From Amoeboradix gromovi (lineage: Eukaryota; Sanchytriomycota; Sanchytriomycetes; Sanchytriales; Sanchytriaceae), in assembly GCA_018985225.1 (NCBI GenBank), contig JADGIF010000193.1:1-15388 (forward strand): a DNA stretch of 15,388 bases, given 5' to 3'. The translations under genes and the position numbers were made by a program. The notes under the pieces are model-generated. The model ran no database searches. It worked only from the letters and a program-made list of their open reading frames with translations, and was not told the origin of the DNA. Positions 8,816 through 15,312 of the stretch are shown one piece after another (within the stretch, counting starts at the first letter, position 1; every line of letters begins with the position of its first letter).

Positions 8816-8829
8816 AATAAACATTTATT
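8816..8829. terminator. Overlapping bidirectional poly(A) signals
   Basis: AATAAACATTTATT is nearly palindromic: AATAAA on + (8816-8821) serves Mtr4, and AATAAA on - (8824-8829) serves the convergent beta-trefoil gene, whose stop is only 9 nt upstream of its signal. The two stop codons are 62 bp apart, so the 3' ends probably overlap. Confidence 0.65.
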
Positions 8830-8837
8830 AATTGTAG

Positions 8838-9524
8838 TTAAATCTTTTCGAAGTCATCTTCAGACATTGCAGAAACAGTATCATCTAATGGAATCACAGT
8901 TAGCGCAGGAGATTGCTGTCTCTCCAAGATACTTGAGTAATCAGTTTGAGTAGCCAGTGATGATTTCTGAGGGCTAGTTTGACAAGAAACTGCTTCCGGG
9001 GGATTGTCATTTGTTGACTCTGGTTTGACACGATCAGGTTCTTTGGTAGTTTTAGCTTCATTAGGTTGACAATAAAAATTCAAATTAGTAATTTCATCAG
9101 ATCGAGGCAAATTGGGTTCAACCTGAAGTGTAAAATGCTCCCAATCTCTGCAATGCTCTTTAAGACCTGGAATAGATCTGTTAGCAGACACCCAGAAACC
9201 AGTGTATGACTGCAATGATATTTTGTACGCAAAGTCATCATGTTTCTCGATTACTTGCAGTCTAAATTTGCATCGATTAGAAAAATAATTTTCGCATCTC
9301 AACTGGTTCTCATAAACACATACCCACTTGCCGTTATGGCTGCGCAACGAGTACAGTCCTTTGTCCGCATATAATTCAAATATTTCCCAAGCTTCAATCT
9401 TTATTCTGTCCCATATTAGAAATTCACCCAAAATAAGATACTCACAGCACAGATATTTATCAAAATGACTTTTTAGCGACACGTATCCCAGCAATTTGGC
9501 ATCTAACGAACTTGAAGTCGTCAT
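8838..9524 (-). CDS. Fascin-like beta-trefoil protein with disordered tail
   Basis: A 228-aa protein. The first about 135 residues form repeating lobes of the fascin/actin-cross-linking beta-trefoil type: VSLKSHFDKYLCCE (15-28) followed by WEIFEL (46-51), then LYSLRSHNGKWVCVYE (57-72) followed by KFRL, then KISLQSYTGFWVSANR (101-116) followed by WEHFTL. The pattern of a Ser-His/Ser-Tyr, Gly-Lys-Tyr/Trp core and a closing W-x-x-F is typical of these lobes. Residues 136-228 are polar, Ser/Pro/Glu-rich and probably disordered. One trefoil rather than the four of animal fascin makes F-actin bundling uncertain; the fold is also used for ligand and lipid binding. It has no signal peptide or membrane segment. 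Divergent from the 9626 locus by 101 bp. Confidence 0.75.
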   Translation of the reverse strand: MTTSSSLDAKLLGYVSLKSHFDKYLCCEYLILGEFLIWDRIKIEAWEIFELYADKGLYSLRSHNGKWVCVYENQLRCENYFSNRCKFRLQVIEKHDDFAYKISLQSYTGFWVSANRSIPGLKEHCRDWEHFTLQVEPNLPRSDEITNLNFYCQPNEAKTTKEPDRVKPESTNDNPPEAVSCQTSPQKSSLATQTDYSSILERQQSPALTVIPLDDTVSAMSEDDFEKI

Positions 9525-9625
9525 TGTTGTTTTAGTTGACCCTCGTTTAAACCGTTGAAGATTTAAAAGGTCAGTTATTTTTCTCTGGACTTAAAAGAGA
9601 GTGCCCCATCGCTCCGAAAACTTCA
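9525..9625. promoter_or_regulatory. Divergent spacer, beta-trefoil gene / repeat copy B
   Basis: 101 bp upstream of the beta-trefoil start on one side and the candidate copy B start on the other. It must hold the beta-trefoil promoter. TCTGGACTTAAAAGAGAG (9584-9601) resembles the end of the conserved repeat core (TCTGGACTTAAACGAAGAG, 10093-10111) and may be a further repeat fragment. No TATA box was seen. Confidence 0.4.
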
Positions 9626-10114
9626 ATGAGATTGCCGGACGGCACTACCTCGAAAATTCTCATAATGGGCGGAAACGTGTCGCATATAAATTGTTCAGGA
9701 AGAGTTTTTCAATTGCATGAAACCTTGATGTACCTTTTTCTTATCTATGACAAATGTGTCAATATCAACACAGCTAGAATAGGTCAAATCTACAGAAGAT
9801 ACTGGGAAATACAGGTATTAATCGTCTACAGGAGCTACTCGAAATTTTTCAACGCCAGAAAAGAGATGATATCTGCGACAGAATTGTCTGATAAACAAAG
9901 GGGATATTAAATAACATCAAGACTTTCTTAAGGGCTTTTTCGCTTCAGAAATATGAAAGATACTGTCAGTGTTCACTTACCAGTAAATCGCTATTCTGCC
10001 CCGCCTCATAGTCATGGAATTGTTAGCAGCCAGTGCTATCGAGTGATCAACTTATCCAGTTTCTCTGTGGAAGATCTTGATTTTCTCGTAAATCTGGACT
10101 TAAACGAAGAGTAG
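9620..10114 (+). repeat. Repeat copy B, best preserved of three
   Basis: Collinear with copy A (444-961, same strand) and, in part, with copy C (about 1120-1335, opposite strand). The conserved 54-bp core is at 10058-10111. Copy B retains longer open frames than the others: 9626-9910 unspliced, 9953-10114 (53 aa), and the stretch 9895-10009. No terminal inverted repeats or target-site duplications were recognised, so a transposon origin is only one option beside duplicated small genes. Confidence 0.55.
9626..10114 (+). CDS. Candidate small gene in copy B, up to four exons
   Basis: From ATG 9626 (context CTTCAATG) the frame is MRLPDGTTSKILIMGG... to WEIQ. Removing 9815-9831 (GTATTAATCGTCTACAG, 17 nt, phase 0) continues as ELLEIFQRQKRDDICDRIV with a TGA at 9889, an 82-aa protein. 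Two further tiny GT-AG removals (9886-9900, 15 nt; 9965-9983, 19 nt) would carry the frame through KTFLRAFSLQKYERY into LNRYSAPPHSHG and end at TAG 10112-10114, giving 145 aa. Family unknown. In favour: frame agreement at three joins and residue-level similarity to copy A. Against: the copy C equivalent of the first intron is no less similar than its flanks and lacks GT and AG, and the 15-nt intron ends AAAG, so this may be a patched-up pseudogene. Confidence 0.3.
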
Positions 10115-10145
10115 GTATCTAGGCATATGAAAACTCCTAAATTAC

Positions 10146-10160
10146 GTAATTAATTTTCAG
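10146..10160 (+). other. Possible 15-nt intron in the ammonium transporter leader
   Basis: GTAATTAATTTTCAG has donor, TTAAT and TCAG elements like the two supported tiny introns, and lies 50 nt upstream of the transporter ATG. It interrupts no recognisable coding frame, so the call rests only on sequence resemblance. Confidence 0.2.
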
Positions 10161-10209
10161 GCCAGCCTATTAATCAGTTAACTCGTCGAGGTTACCCGAA
10201 ACAAGCAAA

Positions 10210-11549
10210 ATGTCTGCTGGTGATACTGCTTTCTTGCTCCTGTGCGGAGCTCTTGTTTTCATCATGATTCCTGGACTGGGATATTTTTATAGCGGAATGG
10301 CTAACACTAAATCTGCATTGAGCATGCTTTTGCTTTGCTTTGTTTCCTATTCTATAGTAATGATCCAATGGTTTTTATTTGGATACTCGTTAGTGTTTAG
10401 TACCGACAGTGGCCCATTTATTGGATCATTTACCAACGGAGTGTTTGTTAACATGACCTCACAAACTACTGATCCAGCCTTATTCCCTGACTTTGCTTAC
10501 GCATTTTATCAATCTACATTTGCGGGCATATCGCCAGCTCTTGTTATCGGTGCAACTGCTGAGAGAGCTCGTTTACTTCCTAAAATGCTTTTTATCTTTC
10601 TTTGGAGTACCTTTGTTTATGATTTCATCGCTTATTGGTCCTGGGGAAAGAATGGCTGGCTAAAGACAAACGGTAGTTTAGATTTCGCAGGGGGCAGTCC
10701 AGTCCATATCGCATCTGGTGCAGCTGCTTTAGCTTATGCTATAATCATTGGAAGACGTAAGAATCAAGCTCTTGTTGCTCATTCTGCTTCTAACGTAATT
10801 CTTGGTACTCTATTCCTATGGTTTGGGTGGAACGGTTTTAATGGTGGTTCTGCAAGTGCTGCAAATGGAAGAGCTGCTGCGGCTATTATTGCTACTAACT
10901 TGGCTGCCTCTAGTGGATCTTTAACGTGGATGATCATTGATTACGTAAAGCGCGGCAAATTCAGTGCTATATCTTTTTGCAGTGGTGCTGTAGCTGGTCT
11001 AGTAGCAGTCACTCCTGCTTCTGGGTTTGTTAGTCCAGGAAGCTCTATCCTAATCGGAGTTATAGGTGCTTCCTGTTGCTGGCTAGCTTCTAAATTGAAG
11101 AGCAGACTTAATTTCGACGACACAGTAATTACTTATTAATGCAGTTGGATGTGTTTGCCGTTCATGGTGTTGGAGGAATTGTAGGTAACTTGTTAACTGG
11201 TGTGCTAACACAAAGATACTGGCCAAGTCTTGATGGCACTTCTATATTGTACAGTGGAGTAATTGAAGGCGAAGGGTTGCTATTGGCATGGCAAATTGTT
11301 GACTGCTTGGCATCATTCTCATGGTCATTTGGGGTCACTAGTGTTATACTCTTATTGTTGAACCGAATACCTGGATTATCGTTGAGGTTGGATGAAGACA
11401 ATGAAGAATTAGGAATTGACATGAGTGAGATGGGAGAAGTAGCGTTTGATTACATACATGAACTAAATGCAACAAGAAAAGAGAAGTCAGACTTGCTGAA
11501 AAGAACAGAAAGTCAGGAGCATTTGAAAGAAATAAATAATGCTGATTGA
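10210..11549 (+). CDS. Ammonium transporter (Amt/Mep family), two exons (20-nt intron)
   Basis: Two exons, 10210-11124 and 11145-11549, encode 439 aa, the size of a complete Amt/Mep channel that moves ammonium across the plasma membrane. Unspliced, the frame stops right after LNFDDT; spliced, it gives LNFDDT-LDVFAVHGVGG, the family's conserved junction. The N-terminus GDTAFLLLCGALVFIMIPGLGYFYSG matches the first helix. Both twin pore histidines are present: H166 in GSPVHIASG and H312 in DVFAVHG, with the recruiting Asp D158 in LDFAGG. His/His is the Mep2/AmtB-like state rather than the Glu/His state of Mep1/Mep3. The cytoplasmic tail IPGLSLR...ELGIDMSEMGEVAFDY fits eukaryotic Amt regulation by tail folding. 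AATAAA lies at 11627. Whether it also senses ammonium cannot be told. Confidence 0.95.
11125..11144 (+). other. 20-nt spliceosomal-type intron in the ammonium transporter
   Basis: GTAATTACTTATTAATGCAG: GT donor, TTATTAAT as a possible branch site, GCAG acceptor, phase 0. It carries an in-frame stop when retained. Its excision joins two of the most conserved segments of the Amt family without gain or loss of residues, which is strong evidence that it is real. Confidence 0.88.
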
Positions 11550-11626
11550 TTAATAATTTCAGTTCCACTTTTGAGGAATCCGTATATCTTTGCAACTTTG
11601 AGTAAGTTGCTACACCAAATCATATA

Positions 11627-11632
11627 AATAAA
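11627..11632 (+). terminator. Poly(A) signal AATAAA of the ammonium transporter
   Basis: AATAAA 77 nt after the transporter stop, in an A-rich stretch; the remaining spacer to 11774 holds no gene and must contain the IFT121 promoter. Confidence 0.5.
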
Positions 11633-11774
11633 AATTTGAAAGATAGGGAATTATTCAAGAAAAATGGAGAGGGTCTGGTTTGCCAATTCAGTGCTTTTAG
11701 TTCTTGCTTAACAGCATTCACAATGAACTAGATTGCATATTTGCTTATAATTTTCGAAACATTGAAATCGAACC

Positions 11775-14543
11775 ATGTTTGCTTGGAATTCTTCATCAAT
11801 ACCATTGCCGCTAAAAGCAATTAGCTGTATAAATATGAATCAAAACATATACTGTGGTTTGGAAAATGGTAAAGTCATTGTTTGTAACCCTAACAATGAA
11901 ATCCAAGAATTAGTTGGCCACGTTGATAAAATTACAGCCATAGCATGTTATGATGATTACTTATCAACAGGTGATTCCAGCGGGTTAATAATCATTTGGA
12001 AGTTCCATAAAAATGCTTTTTATGAAGAAATGAGCAACAACAAAACCAGCTCTCCGATTACAAGCTTGAAATACAGCGACTCTTTACTTGCTATTTCATA
12101 TTTAAATGGTCACTTAATAGTAGGTTCAGGTTCAGGCCAATTAGTGTGGCACTGTAGGCTCGACTCACAAATAGTCGACACCTGCTGGTGGAATGAGCAA
12201 CTATTGGTGTTAACTGACAGTCCTTGTGAAATTCATTTTTATTCAAATTCAGGCACTTTGAGCGCTGTCAAGTCAATAAATATTCAACAGCCCCTTAAAT
12301 TTGCAGTAAACCCACTTGTGAAGATACCAAATCAACAAGAACTGCTCTTTGTTTTCAAAACGAAGAAATCTCTGGTTGGCATGTTTGAGTTGGAATCTAA
12401 TAAACTAGTGGATTTCAAGGAAGCCAATGATTTCATATTTTTTAACAATCATTTGTTGCTTGTTCAATCCAATTTTCTCTGCATTTACTCCATAAACGGT
12501 AAATTTATAAACAAAGTGAAATCTAATGAGGTATTACTATTCGTTTCAGCATACAATGACTCTTTAATCTCGGCTTGTGTCAAATGCATTTCCTTCTATA
12601 AGCACCGCTCTTTATACCAGGTAGAGTACAATAATAATTATTTATTTTATATAAAAAACATATCCAGCAGTAATCGTCTGTGTATTTATACCCCAAGTGG
12701 AAATTTTTTTAAATCTCTCAATATTCCAAACCTCTGTTTATTTGCCACCAGCGCTACTCTTATTTGTTTTACCACAAGCACAGGAACAAGCAGTACAGTA
12801 AATATTTGCAACTACCAGGGGTTGCTAATTGAGTCATTCTCTGTTCCTTTTAAAATCATCTCTATAACTTTTGATGATTCGTTTCTTGGCTTTGTTTCTA
12901 ACCACTTTTACTACATTTATAAATCTTTTTTTTGCAACTCGGAACCTACTATTTCTTATTTAAACAAGCAATCAATTATCCACTGTCCTGTTGATCAGTT
13001 CCAACAGCAAATGTCACACTCTCATGATTTTATAAAATGCACAAAACACAATCACTTATTTTATATTTTAACCGAGAATTCCCAGCTGCTTATTATTAAT
13101 CCTTCTTTAGAACTGCTTACCACAATTGAACTTCCGATTGGACCCATCACTACTTTGTCCAGTTTCATCATAAACAAAAACCAAATTGCCATTATTTCTC
13201 ACTTCCAATTGTTTCTACTGTCTTACAATCAATCATCGGCAACATCGATAGCAATTCGTCAAAACGTTTTGGATGTTTTATTTCACAACGATCCCCATGT
13301 GTGCTGTCTGGAAAAACAAAAACTTACAATTTTAAATTCGGAGTCGGTAGTTATTGATGGCAACATTCTTTGCTACTTTCACAACTATCATATAATGTAT
13401 GTGGACTACCATGCCTTGCCTATAAAACCCACAAAATCAAACGTTTTCCAGATATATAAATGTGAGCAACTAATCATATGTAAATCAATAGATTCAGTAC
13501 CCAACGATCACTTTGTACTCTACGAGCTGTTGGCTATAGATTTGCTAAAGCAAGGTAATGTTTCAGCTGCGTTGCAAGCCACAAAACATTCCCGCAATAT
13601 ATCGCTTTTATTATTTATTAAAGGTTTAAACGGGGTTGATATGGCTGAGATATATGAATTCTTGGGGGATTTGGATTCTTGCATAGCTGTACACTCTAAA
13701 AACAAGAGTTTTAACAAAATCGCGGCGCTTCTGTACAAGAACAACAAATTTCTTTATCTACTCGATTACTTGGAGTATTTAACCAAACAGCAAGAAGAAG
13801 CTGTATACAAACATCTTGCAGATTACTATTACAGCATTGGTGATTACAAAGCAGCATTACAATACGTAAAAGACCCTTCAATGAGAATCAAATGTGCTTT
13901 ATATTCACGAGATGAGGCTACATTATTGGAGGTCCAAGCACCTATTAATAACATAGAATGGCCCAGCAGCAATTTCAAACAAACTGATGGCATTTTAGAC
14001 GGATTACTAAAGAACTGTCCGTTACGATCCAAAAAACGATTACTTTTTGTGTCAGCTATGCTGTCCAAAGATTTCAATAAACTGAAATTGCAGCATTACT
14101 TTCAGTTAGCTGTTAAAAACTGCAAGAATCAAAAATATTTGGAATCGATGATGTGCACGCTGCCACTTCTAATTCATCAATACGAGCTGGACTCCGTTTT
14201 GCTGGTTAGGGGAATATCCGCATATTACTGCAAAGAATATAATGCAAGTGCAGCATGTTTTGGAAGATACAGAATGAGAAATAAACTAGCGAATTTGGAG
14301 ATCAACTCTATGTTTTTACAATTTAATAAAATGGCACTAAATGCGCAGGACGGATTGATATGCATCAATTGTAGGCACACATCATTAATACAGAAGAGCT
14401 GCACCAAATGCAAGGAGAAAGTCGAATTTGATGATGATGGGATCATTAGTAAAAATAAGAAGAGGTGTAAACAGTGCGATAATATGATAAATGGAGATAT
14501 GTGTAAGATATGCCATTATCTGAATGTTGGCGAAATAAATTAA
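11775..14543 (+). CDS. IFT121: IFT121/WDR35, IFT-A complex subunit
   Basis: A 922-aa WD40-TPR protein of intraflagellar transport complex A, which drives retrograde traffic and membrane-protein entry in cilia. The start matches the WDR35 pattern MFxYxSxxIxIP (here MFAWNSSSIPLP). GHVDKITAIACYDDYLSTGD and SSGLIIIWKFHKNAFYEEM (about 47-86) correspond to the GHSGSV...SDENGLIIVW...WIEEM region specific to WDR35. Further beta-propeller sequence follows to about 570. TPR-like helices run from about 578 (LYELLAIDLLKQGNVSAALQ, HLADYYYSIGDYKAALQYV). The end has two CxxC-CxxC zinc ribbons: C863/C866/C876/C879 and C898/C901/C910/C913. The protein is about 260 residues shorter than animal WDR35 (about 1180) yet has both ends. 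AATAAA (14534-14539) directly precedes the stop codon. Confidence 0.9.
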   Translation: MFAWNSSSIPLPLKAISCINMNQNIYCGLENGKVIVCNPNNEIQELVGHVDKITAIACYDDYLSTGDSSGLIIIWKFHKNAFYEEMSNNKTSSPITSLKYSDSLLAISYLNGHLIVGSGSGQLVWHCRLDSQIVDTCWWNEQLLVLTDSPCEIHFYSNSGTLSAVKSINIQQPLKFAVNPLVKIPNQQELLFVFKTKKSLVGMFELESNKLVDFKEANDFIFFNNHLLLVQSNFLCIYSINGKFINKVKSNEVLLFVSAYNDSLISACVKCISFYKHRSLYQVEYNNNYLFYIKNISSSNRLCIYTPSGNFFKSLNIPNLCLFATSATLICFTTSTGTSSTVNICNYQGLLIESFSVPFKIISITFDDSFLGFVSNHFYYIYKSFFCNSEPTISYLNKQSIIHCPVDQFQQQMSHSHDFIKCTKHNHLFYILTENSQLLIINPSLELLTTIELPIGPITTLSSFIINKNQIAIISHFQLFLLSYNQSSATSIAIRQNVLDVLFHNDPHVCCLEKQKLTILNSESVVIDGNILCYFHNYHIMYVDYHALPIKPTKSNVFQIYKCEQLIICKSIDSVPNDHFVLYELLAIDLLKQGNVSAALQATKHSRNISLLLFIKGLNGVDMAEIYEFLGDLDSCIAVHSKNKSFNKIAALLYKNNKFLYLLDYLEYLTKQQEEAVYKHLADYYYSIGDYKAALQYVKDPSMRIKCALYSRDEATLLEVQAPINNIEWPSSNFKQTDGILDGLLKNCPLRSKKRLLFVSAMLSKDFNKLKLQHYFQLAVKNCKNQKYLESMMCTLPLLIHQYELDSVLLVRGISAYYCKEYNASAACFGRYRMRNKLANLEINSMFLQFNKMALNAQDGLICINCRHTSLIQKSCTKCKEKVEFDDDGIISKNKKRCKQCDNMINGDMCKICHYLNVGEIN

Positions 14544-14662
14544 TAAAGTAAATTTAAAATTGCTGATTGATATTTTAGACAAGAAAAAGTAAATAGTAAG
14601 ACATATTATAATTGCGTAATTTATACAAATTGCAAGCCTTTCAGTTTTTAGAGCGCTTCACT

Positions 14663-14830
14663 TCATTCGCAAACCAATCTCAAGTGATCCATTTTACGTA
14701 TCCATCTATTTGCCACACATTTAAAGCCTGGTATAAAAGAGACCATCGCGACTGTCTTTATGTCTCTTTGGTTACAAATCGCAACTGTTCTATTACTATC
14801 TTGCGTACCAATCAGAAATTTCTTGTCCAT
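14663..14830 (-). CDS. Possible small minus-strand protein, unknown
   Basis: ATG at 14828-14830 opens 55 codons starting MDKKFLIGTQDSNRTVAICN and ending in a TGA at 14663. The composition is mixed and protein-like, and the arrangement would place a 125-bp divergent promoter between it and Hsp20, similar to the 101- and 137-bp divergent spacers elsewhere in the window. No family was recognised. The opposite strand is also open here but has no ATG. A 19-nt GTTTGC...GAAG segment at the 3' end could change the last residues. Confidence 0.25.
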   Translation of the reverse strand: MDKKFLIGTQDSNRTVAICNQRDIKTVAMVSFIPGFKCVANRWIRKMDHLRLVCE

Positions 14831-14845
14831 GGACTGAAGACGCTG

Positions 14846-14889
14846 GAATCTTCTGGTTGATTGGGTAAGGACTTGAGACTTTTCCAGAA
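14846..14889 (+). promoter_or_regulatory. Two heat-shock element dyads upstream of Hsp20
   Basis: GAATCTTC (14846-14853) is a GAAnnTTC dyad, and TTCCAGAA (14882-14889) is a TTCnnGAA dyad, both standard HSF1 half-site pairs. They lie 35-78 bp upstream of the TATA box of a small heat-shock gene, exactly where HSF sites are expected. A third unit at the usual 5-bp phase is degenerate in both. Confidence 0.65.
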
Positions 14890-14923
14890 AAAGCGAGAGA
14901 TTGCCCTGGATGATTCCATGAGG

Positions 14924-14930
14924 TATAAAA
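14924..14930 (+). promoter_or_regulatory. TATA box of Hsp20
   Basis: TATAAAA 32 bp (start to start) upstream of the Hsp20 ATG at 14956. With transcription starting 25-30 bp after the TATA start, the 5' leader would be at most a few bases. This supports 14956 as the start codon. Confidence 0.7.
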
Positions 14931-14955
14931 TGCGTTGCGACCGGATACGGTACAA

Positions 14956-15288
14956 ATGAGTTGCTACTTAAGATACGCACCGAGCGAAAACGACTTGAGA
15001 TACTGCATGCGAAATGTCGACAAGACAAACACACAGATAAAAGAAGAGGAAGAGCGCTACGCACTGTTCATGGACTTGCCTGGGTATCTTAAAGAGAACA
15101 TCAACATCGAGATAGTGCAGGATGAGTTGCATGTCAAGGCTAAGAAGAACGAGGACGAGGTTGAGAAGACATTCAGACTCCCAAAAGATGTGGACAAGGA
15201 ACGGGTAAGCGCAAGATCGCAGAACGGGGTCTTGGAAATCACATTAAACAAGCACCCAAAGTTTGTCAAACAAATTGCTATTGAGTAA
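14956..15288 (+). CDS. HSP20: Small heat-shock protein, Hsp20/alpha-crystallin family
   Basis: A 110-aa ATP-independent holdase chaperone. The alpha-crystallin domain runs from about 35 to 101: DLPGYLKENINIEIV (40-54), the FRLPKDVD segment (73-80), and the signature QNGVLEITL (89-97). The C-terminal IAI (residues 107-109) is the IxI motif that docks between dimers. The N-terminal arm is only about 34 residues. The segment between beta strands ELHVKAK and KTFRLP is just a few residues (KNEDEVE), so the long beta6 loop used for dimer exchange in plant and fungal Hsp20s appears missing. Start: ATG 14956 follows the TATA box at a suitable distance; upstream codons in frame contain no ATG. Heat-shock elements upstream indicate stress induction. 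The next gene begins 24 bp after the stop. Confidence 0.92.
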   Translation: MSCYLRYAPSENDLRYCMRNVDKTNTQIKEEEERYALFMDLPGYLKENINIEIVQDELHVKAKKNEDEVEKTFRLPKDVDKERVSARSQNGVLEITLNKHPKFVKQIAIE

Positions 15289-15312
15289 ATATTTATTATT
15301 TTTTAAACACAA

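Larger units (their letters stand above)
14544..14955. other. Spacer between IFT121 and Hsp20
   Basis: 412 bp. It holds a second AATAAA for IFT121 (14542-14547), a possible small minus-strand coding stretch (14663-14830), a TATAAAAG motif (14732-14739), and the Hsp20 promoter with two heat-shock dyads and a TATA box. Open frames exist on both strands here and partly overlap, so the coding content is unsettled. Confidence 0.5.

Noticed and set aside
9626-9910. Unspliced 94-aa protein in copy B
   Set aside because: After WEIQ the unspliced residues look less natural than the spliced ELLEIFQRQKR, and copy A resembles the spliced frame; kept only as part of the candidate gene.
10210-11549. Ammonium transporter as a frameshifted pseudogene split into two ORFs
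   Set aside because: The break coincides exactly with a GT-AG segment whose removal restores a conserved junction with no residue lost, and a second gene shows the same kind of intron.
11763-11775. GGTTCGATTTC B-box-like motif on the minus strand at the IFT121 start
   Set aside because: No cloverleaf can be folded and it overlaps the IFT121 start codon region; likely chance.
14732-14837. TATAAAAG followed 28 bp later by a 25-codon signal-peptide-like frame (MSLWLQIATVLLLSC...)
   Set aside because: Spacing resembles the Hsp20 promoter, but the frame is very short and is antisense to another candidate; too weak to annotate.
14612-14860. 82-codon open frame on + between IFT121 and Hsp20
   Set aside because: It contains no ATG, overlaps the antisense candidate and the heat-shock elements, and resembles no family.
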